From the NCBI RefSeq assembly GCF_019312595.1, contig NZ_JAHWDQ010000001.1, forward strand, positions 620,001 to 684,000: 64,000 nucleotides of DNA, read 5' to 3'. Position 1 is the first letter of the stretch, and every line of letters begins with the position of its first letter. Shown here piece by piece: positions 54,201 through 63,274 of the stretch. Under the pieces are notes generated by a model. That model did no database searches and was not told where the DNA came from. It was given only the letters and a program-made list of their open reading frames with translations. The translations under genes and the position numbers were made by a program. This stretch comes from Zhongshania aquimaris. Lineage in GTDB: Bacteria > Pseudomonadota > Gammaproteobacteria > Pseudomonadales > Spongiibacteraceae.

Positions 54201-55412
54201 CTTGCCAAGTGCTTGCTTGGCGGTATAACCAAACATTACCTCCGCGGCGCGATTCCAGCTTTGGACAATACCATCTATAGATTTACTCACTACGGCATCG
54301 TCTGTGCCGTCCACAATAGCCGCCATCGTCGCATTCTGCTGTTCCGCCTGTGTTCGACGGCGAAGATTCGCTGCAACAAGGTACACAAACATCAGGGTTA
54401 AAGTAATAAACCCGAATAAAATATAAAGATTAAATAATCTGGCTTTTGCAACTGCAGCGGCAATAACTGTATCTGGCGCGGTTACCACCAAATCTATCGC
54501 GCGGTTACCGTCATAGGCAATCTGACTGAGTATCGCGTGGGTAATTTGACCATTATCTAATCGGATAAATGCAGCGTCGGTATCGTCATCTCCCGTGCTG
54601 AATTCATCAGACCAACGATAACTATTACCTAACTCAAACCCAAAGGTCTTCTCTTCATTTGGGTGTAATAGAAACTCGCCATCGCCATTGAGAAGGTAAA
54701 TATTTTCATTTTCATCTAAGTCGGCACTCAGGGTGCGAAATATTTCCGTCATATTTAGATTAATGACTAGAATGCCAAAAACGCTCAAATTTTGATCGAA
54801 AATTGGAGCCGCCAATCGAAGTGTTGGTATATGGGGAACTTCTATCTCACCGTGCTCACGATTCAAATTAATGTCTGAAACATAAACTTCACCAGGTCGG
54901 CGATTTATCGCGTCTTGAAAATAATCTCGCTCTGATTTTTGCTGCAAGCCGCTCGACTTAACTTTTTGAATACGGCCATTATTTCGATCTACCCGCACAA
55001 GTTCACGGCCACCGTCTGCAAGGCCAATATAACGCACCTGCATGACTGAAGGATGCGTCTCTAAATAAGCAGCAAATATTTCCTGCAAGCGTTTAGACCA
55101 CAGCTCGGTGCTGCTGTCTTCTTGTTTATCTACCCCGGCATTTTGACTAGCACGAATAATCCCCGCAATCGGTGGTGTACCGGATAAAAAATAGACATCT
55201 TTCCGCAAGCGTTCAAGAGAGGCTTGTACCGCATTGCTTTTCGCTACAGCTATGTTGTCTAGATAATTCTCTAGTGCCTGAACTTGATTATTTCTAACTT
55301 TGCTATCGGAAATAGGAATCATCACGGTAGCAGCCACGACAAAAACCAATAGAACAATGAATAAGTATCGCCAGGGAAACCTTGTTATTTTGGATTTATA
55401 GCCTTTCAACAC
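51267..55412 (-). CDS. Hybrid sensor histidine kinase (Cache-PAS-PAS-HisKA-HATPase-REC-REC-HPt)
   Basis: A 1381-residue membrane sensor. Two membrane helices (about 14-32 and 325-348) flank a periplasmic double-Cache-type sensor containing VRYIGLADGGRELVRVDR. Then come two PAS domains (about 360-480 and 505-625), HisKA with FLANMSHEIRTPMNAVLGML near 656, HATPase with DTGIGMTNEQQKRVF and GGTGLGLVISQRL, a first receiver near 900 (HILIVDDNSSARQI, FIDWMMPVMDGW), a second near 1047 (ILLVEDNVTNQQVA, VLMDIQMPVMDGYEA) and a C-terminal HPt with LHTLRGVSGTLGA near 1240. This is a full phosphorelay in one chain, ready to pass phosphate to the REC-GGDEF protein encoded next. GTG start. Confidence 0.93.
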   Translation of the reverse strand: MLKGYKSKITRFPWRYLFIVLLVFVVAATVMIPISDSKVRNNQVQALENYLDNIAVAKSNAVQASLERLRKDVYFLSGTPPIAGIIRASQNAGVDKQEDSSTELWSKRLQEIFAAYLETHPSVMQVRYIGLADGGRELVRVDRNNGRIQKVKSSGLQQKSERDYFQDAINRRPGEVYVSDINLNREHGEIEVPHIPTLRLAAPIFDQNLSVFGILVINLNMTEIFRTLSADLDENENIYLLNGDGEFLLHPNEEKTFGFELGNSYRWSDEFSTGDDDTDAAFIRLDNGQITHAILSQIAYDGNRAIDLVVTAPDTVIAAAVAKARLFNLYILFGFITLTLMFVYLVAANLRRRTQAEQQNATMAAIVDGTDDAVVSKSIDGIVQSWNRAAEVMFGYTAKQALGKKMIDLIVPDSLLAEERGIYNRVVSGETVPHIVTQRRQLNGDLIDVAITASPLKSEDGEVFGIANIIRDISDMKSAQEQLQNLNENLEQQIELRTSELQAASALQNGILSNAGYAIFTNRTDGTITLFNPAAERMLGYKADEVVNKLPMWVLFEPSEIQPELERLNKAGGVGKQISSDVNYEREWTFVRKDGSKFPVMLKSNTLYGNNGEVIGYLGIARDLTVHKQQQKELESAKGIAEEASKAKSEFLANMSHEIRTPMNAVLGMLNLLKYTEMTDRQSDYVRKASGAAEALLGIINDILDFSKIEAGKLLLDVRPLIIDDVLRDIAVILSMNLNDKNVEILFDIDPAVPKMVLGDALRMKQILINLAGNAVKFTERGEVILSLSVQHERAQSLVLGFSVRDTGIGMTNEQQKRVFASFTQAEAGTNRRFGGTGLGLVISQRLIRLMGGELEVESELGKGSTFSFSLIVDKVQDQELLEAERRTPAPKYRNLHILIVDDNSSARQIIAGICESFGWSSLEAESGEAALGLIQESIRNGKHFDIAFIDWMMPVMDGWQTAQAIRALQLTVGLPRLVMVTAHAKEVFDQRVDAEQSPLDGFLMKPVTASDIYNSVVDTQTGKPISSGDDKSDAQTAKNALAGMRILLVEDNVTNQQVARELLAIEGAEVEVADNGKISLDCIRNAVRPFDVVLMDIQMPVMDGYEATKEIRGNLGLKHLPIIAMTANAMPADKEACLAVGMNDHIGKPFELAELVSALLKACGRQEDVSSATTAKVSLDTSELPSAPAGFSFKEALLRMGNNRELYASQARMFASRHSDDIQNVLSLLRKNNRPAVVRELHTLRGVSGTLGAQALAACISEAEVAAKSVVEASVIETILIRGDGLLQQACKVLLDLANTLYPIADAADAVIEDEVAVDSDQLQSLLSLLKESNMRAMEVHAELKPGLAGYGEQAVALDDAIAMLDFAKAAEILNTILAS

Positions 55413-55907
55413 CCGGCACTCCCACTCGTATTAAGCACAAATTTACATTTATGGCGCAGCGTAGCTAAATACATAAAAATCCGCACCAGTGACAATATAA
55501 CTCAGTATATTAGCGCTCTCCGAGGCTAAAGTCTCACTTAGGAGATCAGGGATGTCGACTCACACAATATTAAGAAGTGCAGCGATTTGCTGGAGGTTCA
55601 ATCCATTCCTGAATAACTAGGATGATTTCGAGATGGCTAATGAGATTGCTTGCTAAGGGAGTGAATACAAGTAGTGGAGATCAGCGGTCACGGCCCGCTT
55701 CCATGCTTGTAGAGAAACTTTGTCTGCGCAGTACGGGTCAGGAATGACCTTCGGTACCACCAACTGCTGGACGCTTGCGCTGGATTATCGGCAGATTTAC
55801 CTGCTAGGCCATATAGAGCCTAATTCTGGTGCTAATGACTGCCTTTACGGATGCTGGACTCTATATATTATCTCTGCCGCAGGGCATATAAGATAAGCTT
55901 GGTGACA
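55413..55907. other. Gene-free stretch of about 500 bases
   Basis: It separates the histidine kinase gene from the DUF6482-like gene on the same strand. Open frames on the plus strand (for example from 55552) are short and interrupted by stops. Fragments look faintly protein-like but cannot be assigned. The kinase promoter should lie near 55430-55520. No RNA gene or repeat seen. Confidence 0.4.
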
Positions 55908-56198
55908 TTATGCCAAGGCAATCTTCATATCTGGCTCTACTGCTGACTCAATGCCTATCATTTCATCGTAAGCTGAATGATGAACTAAAAACGCTTTTAC
56001 GCCGCAGCCATTTTCGAGTAGTACAGATTTGATATCGCCAACACTGCGTCGGCTTAGCGGGCTATTATCCACCTCGTATACTCTTAGAAGCTTTCCCTCC
56101 AATGCTACATAGGCAGCATATAGCCCACCTTCGATAGATCTTACTTCCACTTCGCGTATTGGCAAGGCGGCTAATTGATCTGTAAAAACTTTAGTCAT
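55908..56198 (-). CDS. DUF6482-like small cytoplasmic protein
   Basis: A 96-residue protein from the ATG at 56198, which has GGTGA just upstream. It contains REVEVRSIEGGLYAAYVALE, GKLLRVYEVDNSPLSRRSVG and VKAFLVHHSAYDEMIGIESA, the pattern of a small protein family of marine and pseudomonad gammaproteobacteria annotated as DUF6482, whose function is not known. The frame is open upstream to 56375, but the added residues form an implausible extension with a hydrophobic patch. No partner gene is adjacent. Confidence 0.7.
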   Translation of the reverse strand: MTKVFTDQLAALPIREVEVRSIEGGLYAAYVALEGKLLRVYEVDNSPLSRRSVGDIKSVLLENGCGVKAFLVHHSAYDEMIGIESAVEPDMKIALA

Positions 56199-56460
56199 TT
56201 TTTCACCCATTATTATTTGCGTGAGGGATGCCACACATATTCCAGAACACAAACACAATATCCTTACGCTAACTCGGCAGTAACGGATCCATTTGTATTC
56301 TGCCGCGGCTACTAGCGCCATACTGTTATCTATGATTAGCAAGAACAAGGCCAGCTTATATTCGGCCTCTGACACTTATTTTCGACATCACACATGAGGG
56401 CTAGGTTTCAATAACTTTGATATAATTTTCAATTTATTCCTAACATGGAAACAAGAAACA

Positions 56461-57276
56461 ATGTCTGAGCAACCCACACTAAGTGACGCCACATTAACTG
56501 TCACCAATCGTTACGCCACCCTGCGCTTTGAACGCGACGATGTGCGAAATGCGCTAACCGGCACCGCACTGATCGACGATCTGTGCGCCACAATAGCCTG
56601 GGCGAATGCGAATAAGGAAATATCATGTTTAATACTCACCGGAGCAGGCTCAGCCTTCAGCTCCGGTGGTAATGTAAAAGACATGCGCGACAAAGTTGGC
56701 ATGTTTGGCGGTAGCTCAAGTGAAATCAGCGAAAGCTACAAGAACGGGATTCAACGTATTTCTAGGGTCATGCACAGCGCGGAAATTGTCACCATAGCGG
56801 CCGTAAATGGCGCCGCTGTCGGCGCCGGATTTGACCTTTGCTGCATGGCGGACTTGCGCATTGGCTGCGAAAACACGCGCTTCGGCGAGACGTTCGTCAA
56901 CCTGGGCATCATTCCCGGCGATGGCGGCGCATGGTTCCTACAGCGCTTGGTTGGCTATCAACGTGCAGCGGAGCTTACATTCAGCGGCCGCATCATTGAC
57001 AGTGACGAAGCGCTAAAACTAGGACTGTTACTTGAATGTGTACCAAAAGAAACACTCATCGCGACAGCTGAGCACTACGCCAGTGAATACGCAAGCAAAC
57101 CGCCGCAGGCACTGCGAGCCACCAAGCGCTTAATGAAGCTAGCTCAGCGTCAGGAACTAGGGGACTTTCTCGATGTTTGCGCCGATGTTCAAAGTCAATG
57201 TCACCACACCAACGACCATCAACGCGCACTTAACGCCTTCTTAACGAAGACCACTGCGCAATTTGAGGGCAATTAA
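56461..57276 (+). CDS. Enoyl-CoA hydratase/isomerase (crotonase) family protein
   Basis: A 271-residue crotonase-fold enzyme that would hydrate or isomerise an enoyl-CoA. The CoA-binding and oxyanion region reads LTGAGSAFSSGGNVKDMRD near residue 60, the second oxyanion loop AAVNGAAVGAGFDLCCMADLRIG near 120, followed by RFGETFVNLGIIPGDGGAWFL with Glu and Asp at positions used by hydratases and isomerases. C-terminal RATKRLMKLAQ fits. The start ATG follows a weak ribosome binding site (GGAAAC). It stands alone and converges on the ycgB gene. The exact substrate is unknown. Confidence 0.92.
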   Translation: MSEQPTLSDATLTVTNRYATLRFERDDVRNALTGTALIDDLCATIAWANANKEISCLILTGAGSAFSSGGNVKDMRDKVGMFGGSSSEISESYKNGIQRISRVMHSAEIVTIAAVNGAAVGAGFDLCCMADLRIGCENTRFGETFVNLGIIPGDGGAWFLQRLVGYQRAAELTFSGRIIDSDEALKLGLLLECVPKETLIATAEHYASEYASKPPQALRATKRLMKLAQRQELGDFLDVCADVQSQCHHTNDHQRALNAFLTKTTAQFEGN

Positions 57277-57306
57277 TGTAGATTGCACCGAAATATCGTA
57301 TAGCAA

Positions 57307-57340
57307 CTTGCCACCGACTTATTGTTTCAATGGTGGCAAG
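57307..57340. terminator. Stem-loop between convergent genes
   Basis: A perfect 9-bp stem (CTTGCCACC at 57307-57315, GGTGGCAAG at 57332-57340) with a 16-base loop lies between the crotonase and ycgB stop codons. No clear T-run follows, so it is a possible bidirectional terminator or mRNA-protecting structure. Confidence 0.45.
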
Positions 57341-57343
57341 CGC

Positions 57344-58861
57344 TTAGGCGGGATTCACTTCTATTTTATCCACCACACCACGGCCCTCTTCAAATATCTC
57401 CATGGTAACCGTAAAGCCCCACAAGCGACTGAGGTGCTTCAGCACTTCACATGCATCCTCGGTGAGAGGTCGCTCGCGAAGTTGGTTGTAGCGCAGTATT
57501 AAAGAGCGGTCACCCATATGCTCGTAGCGCACTATTTGAATATCAGGTATCAGTACGTCACGGTTATATTGCTTGGACAGCAAGCGCCGCACCTCGCGAT
57601 AGCCAGCCTCATTATGAATCGCCTCTACTCGCAAATGATCTTCCTTGTGCTGATCTGCGATGGCAAACAGGTGAAATTCACGAATTAATTTTGGCGACAA
57701 ATACTGGCCGATAAAGGATTCGTCTTTGTAGTTGCGCATGGCGAAGTCCAATACCTCTCGCCAATCCTTGCCGGCAATATCGGGGAACCAAGCGCGATCT
57801 TCGTCATCGGGTTCTTCACAAATACGACGAATATCCTTCATCATCGCAAAGCCCAGTGCATAGGGGTTAATTCCTGAATATCCAGGATGATCAAAGCCGG
57901 GCTGCATTACCACATTGGTGTGAGACTGCAAAATCTCAAACATAAAACCGTCGTCAACCAAGCCGCGATCGTACATGGTATTGAGCAAGGTGTAGTGCCA
58001 GAAGGTTGCCCACCCTTCATTCATCACCTTGGTTAAACCTTGGGGATAAAAATACTGTGCAAGTTTGCGAACAATCCTGACAATTTCGCGCTGCCAAGGC
58101 TCCAATGTGGGTGAGTATTTTTCAATGAAATAGAGAAGATTTTCCTGCGGTTCCGGCGGAAAGCTACGCTTCTTCTTTTTAGCACCGGATTTATCTACCG
58201 CTTTTTGCGGCAGGGTGCGCCAGATATCGTCGTATTGTTTCCAAGCGTGCTCTTCGCGCTCGTGCTGGCGATGCAATTCATCCTCCGCCGACAAGGGCGA
58301 GGGACGATGAAAACGATCCACCCCGTGATCCATTAAGGCATGACAAGCATCTATCGTTTCTTCTACTCGCTGCTCACCGTAGCGCTGTTCACAATCAAAG
58401 ATATATTTACGCGCGAATACCATGTAATCGACAATCGCGTCGGCGCTAGTCCACTGTTTAAATAAATAATTGCCTTTAAAGAAAGAGTTGTGACCGTAAC
58501 AGGCATGGGCAATAACCAGCGCCTGCATCGGCATGCTGTTATCTTCCATTAAATAGGCTATACAGGGGTCAGAGTTTATCACTAGCTCATAAGCCAAGCC
58601 CCTCATGCCTCGACGGTATGCCTCCTCGTTTTGAATAAACTCTTTACCGTAACTCCAATGGCTGTAACTGATGGGCAAACCAACTGAAGCATAAGCGTCG
58701 AGCATTTGTTCAGAGGCAATAACTTCTATTTGATTTGGATAGGTGTCTAAGCCGTATTCCTTGGCAATGACTGCAATTTCTTTGTCGTAACGCTGTAGCA
58801 ATTCAAAATCCCAATCGCCACCGTGAGATAAAATAGTGTCACTTCGTTTTGCTACCGTCAT
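57344..58861 (-). CDS. ycgB: SpoVR family protein (YcgB)
   Basis: A 505-residue protein of the SpoVR/YcgB family. Recognisable segments are GLDTYPNQIEVIASEQMLDAY (residues about 35-55), SYSHWSYGKEF, YELVINSDPCIAYLMEDN, ACYGHNSFFKGNYLF, KVMNEGWATFWHYTLLNTMY and QPGFDHPGYSGINPYALGF. The conserved histidines and glutamate (for example NEGWATFWHY) look metal-binding. In enterobacteria it is co-regulated with yeaG and yeaH under RpoS and nitrogen stress, and the same order is kept here. Its start overlaps the yeaH-like stop by 4 nt (ATGA). Biochemical role unknown. Confidence 0.95.
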   Translation of the reverse strand: MTVAKRSDTILSHGGDWDFELLQRYDKEIAVIAKEYGLDTYPNQIEVIASEQMLDAYASVGLPISYSHWSYGKEFIQNEEAYRRGMRGLAYELVINSDPCIAYLMEDNSMPMQALVIAHACYGHNSFFKGNYLFKQWTSADAIVDYMVFARKYIFDCEQRYGEQRVEETIDACHALMDHGVDRFHRPSPLSAEDELHRQHEREEHAWKQYDDIWRTLPQKAVDKSGAKKKKRSFPPEPQENLLYFIEKYSPTLEPWQREIVRIVRKLAQYFYPQGLTKVMNEGWATFWHYTLLNTMYDRGLVDDGFMFEILQSHTNVVMQPGFDHPGYSGINPYALGFAMMKDIRRICEEPDDEDRAWFPDIAGKDWREVLDFAMRNYKDESFIGQYLSPKLIREFHLFAIADQHKEDHLRVEAIHNEAGYREVRRLLSKQYNRDVLIPDIQIVRYEHMGDRSLILRYNQLRERPLTEDACEVLKHLSRLWGFTVTMEIFEEGRGVVDKIEVNPA

Positions 58862-60084
58862 ACCGACTCCTTCTGAAACAACTCACGCAGCACCGGGTAA
58901 ACATCACTCCGATCCATAACAGTGCTCATTGCAAAGGTTTCATCGCGAATCTGACTGTAAGCAGCAGCCAGCGGCGTAATGGTAGACGGACTATCAGGCA
59001 CCTCAACATAGGCAAAGTATTTGCACCACGGCAGAATATCCTTGTTCAGCCGCATCGCGCTGCGCTGTGGGTCGCTACCGAAGGCATCGCCATCGGAAAC
59101 TTGCGCACCGTAGATATTCCATTGATTTGGCTGGTAGCGCTCTTGCTGAATTTCGATCATCAGATTTAAGGCCGACATCACCACCGTGCCGCCGGTTTGG
59201 GGGTCGTGGAAAAACGCGTGCTCGTCGACTTCTTCCGCGTTTGAGGTATGACGAATAAATACCAGCTCAACCTTCTCGTATTTGCGACTCAGGAAGAGAT
59301 ATAGCAGTGTGTAAAAGCGCTTTGCCAAATCCTTTTTTTGTTCTGACATCGACGCTGATACGTCCATCAAACAAAACATCACCGCTCTGCTGATAGGTTT
59401 CGGCTCTTTGACACGGTGGCGAAATCGAAGATCGTATTCATCTAAATACGGGATGCGGGCAATGCGCTGCTCCAGGGCTTCAATATCTTCTATTGCAGCC
59501 CCAGATTGTTTTAACTCCTCAAGCTCTCGCTTTAAAGGCGCTGCCAGCGCTATGCGGCGCGCCATGGCATTTTTAACCGAACGCGGCACCGACAGGTTTG
59601 CCGGCACGCCACTTGGTGTATAGCCTGCACGACGGTAGGTAAACTGCTGAGAATCGCCGAACACATTCCGCGCCAAACGAGGTAACTCAAGATCGTCGAA
59701 AAACAAATTCATGAACTCTTCTTTGGAAAGAGTAAACATGAAGTTATCCTGGCCTTCTTCGCCCTGACCTTCACCACCGCCTGAGCCGCTGCCGCCACCG
59801 CCGCCAGATTTGGGTTTGGCAATCATGTCGCCGGTATTAAATTCCTTATTGCCGGGGTGAACCATTTCTCGGTCACCACCCCGGCCAATACGAAACCTTG
59901 GCTCAGAAATGTCCTTTACCGGAATACCAACCTCGCCACCGCGAGACATATCAGTGATCGAACGATCAGCTACAATATCGGCAACCGATCGTCGCAATTG
60001 CTCTTTGTACCGCTTGATGAATCGCTGGCGATTCGTCGCGTTTTTATTGCGATCATTCAGGCGGCGGTCAATAATCATTGACAT
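58858..60084 (-). CDS. yeaH: YeaH/YhbH family protein (DUF444, vWA-like)
   Basis: A 408-residue DUF444 protein. It begins MSMIIDRRLNDRNKNATNRQ, typical of YeaH, has a Gly/Ser-rich low-complexity stretch near residues 94-108 (SGGGGGSGSGGGEGQG), and a vWA-like domain with MIDAS motif VMFCLMDVSASMSEQKKD near residue 245 and THRE-like GGTVVMSALNLM later. It is the middle gene of the yeaG-yeaH-ycgB operon and probably acts with the YeaG kinase in the starvation response. It lies 30 bases after the yeaG gene and overlaps ycgB by 4 nt. Confidence 0.95.
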   Translation of the reverse strand: MSMIIDRRLNDRNKNATNRQRFIKRYKEQLRRSVADIVADRSITDMSRGGEVGIPVKDISEPRFRIGRGGDREMVHPGNKEFNTGDMIAKPKSGGGGGSGSGGGEGQGEEGQDNFMFTLSKEEFMNLFFDDLELPRLARNVFGDSQQFTYRRAGYTPSGVPANLSVPRSVKNAMARRIALAAPLKRELEELKQSGAAIEDIEALEQRIARIPYLDEYDLRFRHRVKEPKPISRAVMFCLMDVSASMSEQKKDLAKRFYTLLYLFLSRKYEKVELVFIRHTSNAEEVDEHAFFHDPQTGGTVVMSALNLMIEIQQERYQPNQWNIYGAQVSDGDAFGSDPQRSAMRLNKDILPWCKYFAYVEVPDSPSTITPLAAAYSQIRDETFAMSTVMDRSDVYPVLRELFQKESV

Positions 60085-60114
60085 ATTACGCCCCTTCTAC
60101 AAACGGTCGACTAA

Positions 60115-62037
60115 TTAACCTGCCTTCCTGACGCGCAGATACCACTCAGACAACAAACGCACTTGCTTAGGCGTATAGCCTTTCTCCACCATTCGCGTAA
60201 CAAAGTTTTCGTGCTTTTGCTTGTCTTCAGCCGAGGCTTTGGCATTAAACGAGATGACCGGCAACAGCTCTTCGGTGCTAGAGAACATTTTCTTCTCTAT
60301 CACTTCGCGCAGTTTTTCGTAGCTGGTCCAGCTTGGGTTGCGCCCCTCATTCTGTGCCCGTGCCCGCAATACAAAATTAACAATTTCATTACGGAAATCT
60401 TTGGGGTTCGCAATCCCTGCAGGTTTCTCAATTTTTTCCAACTCGCCGTTCAAAGTACTGCGGTCAAAAATAGCACCGGTTTCAGGATCGCGATAATCCT
60501 CATCCTGTATCCAGTAATCCGCAAAGGTGACGTAGCGGTCAAAAATATTTTGACCGTACTCTGAGTAGGATTCCAGGTACGAGGTTTGTATTTCCTTGCC
60601 CACGTATTCGGCGTAGCGCACTGCCAGCCAACCTTTAATAAACTCAAGGTAAACGCGCTGAGTATCCTCGGGTAATTGTTCACGCAAAATGCGCTGTTCC
60701 AGCACATACATGAGATGCACAGGGTTGGCTGCAATTTCCGAGTTATCGTAGTTGAACACCGCCGACAAAACCTTAAAGGCAAAGCGTGTGGACATGCCGT
60801 TCATGCCCTCATCAATACCGGCGTAATCACGATACTCCTGAAAGGACTTAGCCGCGGGATCAGTATCTTTTAAGGATTCGCCATCATAGACCCGCATCTT
60901 TGAATAAATGCTGGAATTCTCCGGCTCGCGAAGCCGTGACAACACTGAAAATTGCGCCAGCATTTCCAAGGTCCCCGGCGCACACGGCGCACTGGCCAAA
61001 GAGCTGTGACGGAGTAGTTTCTGATAAATTTTGACCTCTTCAGAAACCTGCAAACAGTATGGCACTTTGACGATATAGACGCGGTCAAGGAATGCTTCGT
61101 TGTGTTTGTCGTTGCGAAAACTCTGCCACTCTGATTCGTTGGAGTGAGCCAAAATGATACCTTGGAAAGGGATGGCCGAAAAACCTTCCGTGCCTTTGTA
61201 GTTACCCTCTTGAGTCGCTGTTAACAAAGGGTGGAGCATTTTAATGGGCGCTTTGAACATCTCCACAAATTCGAGCAAGCCTTGGTTAGCCAAACACAGA
61301 CCACCGGAGTAGGAATAGGCATCCGGGTCGTCTTGAGCAAAGGCTTCCAGCTTGCGAATATCTACCTTACCAACTAGGGTTGAGATGTCCTGGTTATTTT
61401 CATCACCGGGCTCAGTCTTAGTGACCGCCACTTGCTTTAACACCGACGGCTGAACTCTCACCACACGAAACTTGCTTAAATCACCTTCGTATTCTTCCAG
61501 ACGCTTAATTGCCCATGGTGACGATAAGCCTGTGAGGTAGCGCTGAGGAATACCGTACTCTTCCTCCAACTGTTTACCGTCGCGAAGGGGATCAAATAGG
61601 CCCAGGGGCGACTCGTTAATAGGTGAGCCCTTTATGGCGTATATAGGCGCCGCTTCCATCAGCTTTTTTAAGCGCTCAGCGATAGACGATTTACCACCGC
61701 CCACTGGCCCGAGTAAATACAGAACCTGCTTACGCTCCTCCAAGCCCTGTGCTGCGTGTTTGAAGAAGGCGACGATCTGGGCGATGACATCTTCAAGCCC
61801 ATAAAACTCTTCAAAAGCGGGATATCGAGGAATGAGGCGATTAGAAAATATGCGCGATAAGCGCGAGTCTTTGCGCGTGTCAATTAGCTCAGGCTCACCA
61901 ATGGCGGCGAGCATACGCTCAGCGGGGGTTGCGTAAGCAAGGGGGTCTTGACGGCAAAGGTCAAGATAAGCCTCTAGGGACATTTCTTCGTCACGCCCCT
62001 TCAGGTATTGCTCACGAACATTATCAAGTATGCCCAT
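60115..62037 (-). CDS. yeaG: PrkA-type serine protein kinase (YeaG)
   Basis: A 640-residue protein of the PrkA/YeaG family. The N-terminal AAA-like domain has VLYLLGPVGGGKSSIAERL (Walker A, about residue 116), AIPFQGIILAHSNESEWQ and DRVYIVKVPYCLQVSEE. The C-terminal part (about 380-640) is the PrkA kinase-like domain with STRFAFKVLSAVFNYDN and QDEDYRDPETGAIFDRSTLN. In E. coli the protein is induced by nitrogen and carbon starvation and is described as a kinase. First gene of the stress operon; ATG start. About 400 bases without a gene lie upstream. Confidence 0.95.
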   Translation of the reverse strand: MGILDNVREQYLKGRDEEMSLEAYLDLCRQDPLAYATPAERMLAAIGEPELIDTRKDSRLSRIFSNRLIPRYPAFEEFYGLEDVIAQIVAFFKHAAQGLEERKQVLYLLGPVGGGKSSIAERLKKLMEAAPIYAIKGSPINESPLGLFDPLRDGKQLEEEYGIPQRYLTGLSSPWAIKRLEEYEGDLSKFRVVRVQPSVLKQVAVTKTEPGDENNQDISTLVGKVDIRKLEAFAQDDPDAYSYSGGLCLANQGLLEFVEMFKAPIKMLHPLLTATQEGNYKGTEGFSAIPFQGIILAHSNESEWQSFRNDKHNEAFLDRVYIVKVPYCLQVSEEVKIYQKLLRHSSLASAPCAPGTLEMLAQFSVLSRLREPENSSIYSKMRVYDGESLKDTDPAAKSFQEYRDYAGIDEGMNGMSTRFAFKVLSAVFNYDNSEIAANPVHLMYVLEQRILREQLPEDTQRVYLEFIKGWLAVRYAEYVGKEIQTSYLESYSEYGQNIFDRYVTFADYWIQDEDYRDPETGAIFDRSTLNGELEKIEKPAGIANPKDFRNEIVNFVLRARAQNEGRNPSWTSYEKLREVIEKKMFSSTEELLPVISFNAKASAEDKQKHENFVTRMVEKGYTPKQVRLLSEWYLRVRKAG

Positions 62038-62445
62038 CTTTGCAATCTCCTTCTGTGCTGTACTTTGACGCCGATCTATACCGTTTTGGGACTTAAATCA
62101 GAACGCCTTAAAAGTGTGCAAGCATCTTTACTCTACTCTGATACGTAACTGCCATCCAGCTGGTTTATCAATAATTAAGATAAAAATATTAAAAAATAAT
62201 TTACGCTATCTAAACAAACGACTGCTTCGCATCATGGTAAAAATAATCCTGCGGATAAGAAAACTTAGCCATCTTGGATACTACCTATTCGCGCGCACGA
62301 TGTGCGTATACCCGCCTAGCAAGCTCTGCCATTTACGCAGAAATACCTTGACCTCATACAGGGCGATAACGTGCCAAGCACAGCGCTATTTTCCCAATTA
62401 CCACGCCAAGTTAAGGCACATCCAAGCTTCATTTAACAATCACTA
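62038..62445. other. Promoter region of the yeaG operon, no gene
   Basis: A plus-strand frame of 111 codons exists (62114-62449) but it has no ribosome binding site, odd composition (many Lys, Ile, Leu, Arg, Cys) and runs into the stop region of the opposing SDR gene, so I do not call it. The yeaG promoter should be within about 150 bases of 62037. No clear sigma-54 (GG-N10-GC) element was identified. Confidence 0.4.
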
Positions 62446-63150
62446 CTAACTCTCAATCTGCCCCAGGTTGGCGTGTAACACACTGCCATTTATCACCGGG
62501 TTTTGAGAGCAGAAATAAAGCGTCTCGACTATTTCGCTCGGATCAATCAAACGACCGTAACTCACCATTCCCGTTATCGCCGCCATCACCGCCGGATCAT
62601 CACCAATATTGCCACGCAACATGGCGGTATCGGTAAAGCCGGGACAGATACACGCGGTGTGTATACCAAGCCCCACTAGGTCTTGGGTAGTCGCTCGCAT
62701 CAGACCAACAACGCCATGTTTGCTGGCAATATAAGAGGCACACCCGCTAACGGCCTTTTCACTAAGTGTAGACCCCATATACAAAATGGCCGAACCCGGC
62801 TTCATTAACGGAATCAACAAATTATTCAACTGCTGCGGCGCCACCAAATTTACTTGCAGCACGTCGGCAAAATTTTCCGCCGATAAATTTTTCACCGTAT
62901 CGCTGTCGTGACGCGCCGCATTGTGCAGCAGCACAACTTGGTCAGCGCCAGCTGCGACGGCCGTTATAGCGTCAATGCAATTATCCAGCCAATCGCGCTT
63001 TTGCATATCGACACAAAGCTGCGTCACCCCATCCAAGTCAATTGGCCGACGAGATAAATTAACAATTTGATAGCCTTCTGCCATAAAACGCTTAGCGCAA
63101 GCAAAGCCGATACCCTGGCTGCCGCCACTCAAAATTAAAACCTTAGTCAT
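62446..63150 (-). CDS. Short-chain dehydrogenase/reductase next to a PTPS-like gene
   Basis: A 234-residue classical SDR. The cofactor site reads VLILSGGSQGIGFACAKRFM, with NLSRRP suggesting NADPH preference. Further motifs are VVLLHNAARHD (NNAG-type), the catalytic Ser in ILYMGSTLSEKA, and the Tyr/Lys pair in CASYIASKHGVVGLM, then ICPGFTDTAML. The overall short length and context recall sepiapterin reductase-type enzymes, but no substrate can be read from the sequence. It lies about 125 bases downstream of the PTPS/QueD-like gene on the same strand, so both probably belong to one transcript. ATG start. Confidence 0.88.
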   Translation of the reverse strand: MTKVLILSGGSQGIGFACAKRFMAEGYQIVNLSRRPIDLDGVTQLCVDMQKRDWLDNCIDAITAVAAGADQVVLLHNAARHDSDTVKNLSAENFADVLQVNLVAPQQLNNLLIPLMKPGSAILYMGSTLSEKAVSGCASYIASKHGVVGLMRATTQDLVGLGIHTACICPGFTDTAMLRGNIGDDPAVMAAITGMVSYGRLIDPSEIVETLYFCSQNPVINGSVLHANLGQIES

Positions 63151-63274
63151 AAAATGAACTCACTACTGAAATTTACGCAATAGATGCCAAACGGGATACC
63201 GATCGTCCAGCCCCGTGTGTGATCGATGCACTATAGAATTTAGCGTAGGTAGAGAAATACTCGCATCACCGTGC

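Noticed and set aside
62114-62449. Plus-strand frame of 111 codons upstream of yeaG
   Set aside because: No ribosome binding site, biased composition, no recognisable segment, and it ends inside the stop region of the opposing gene.
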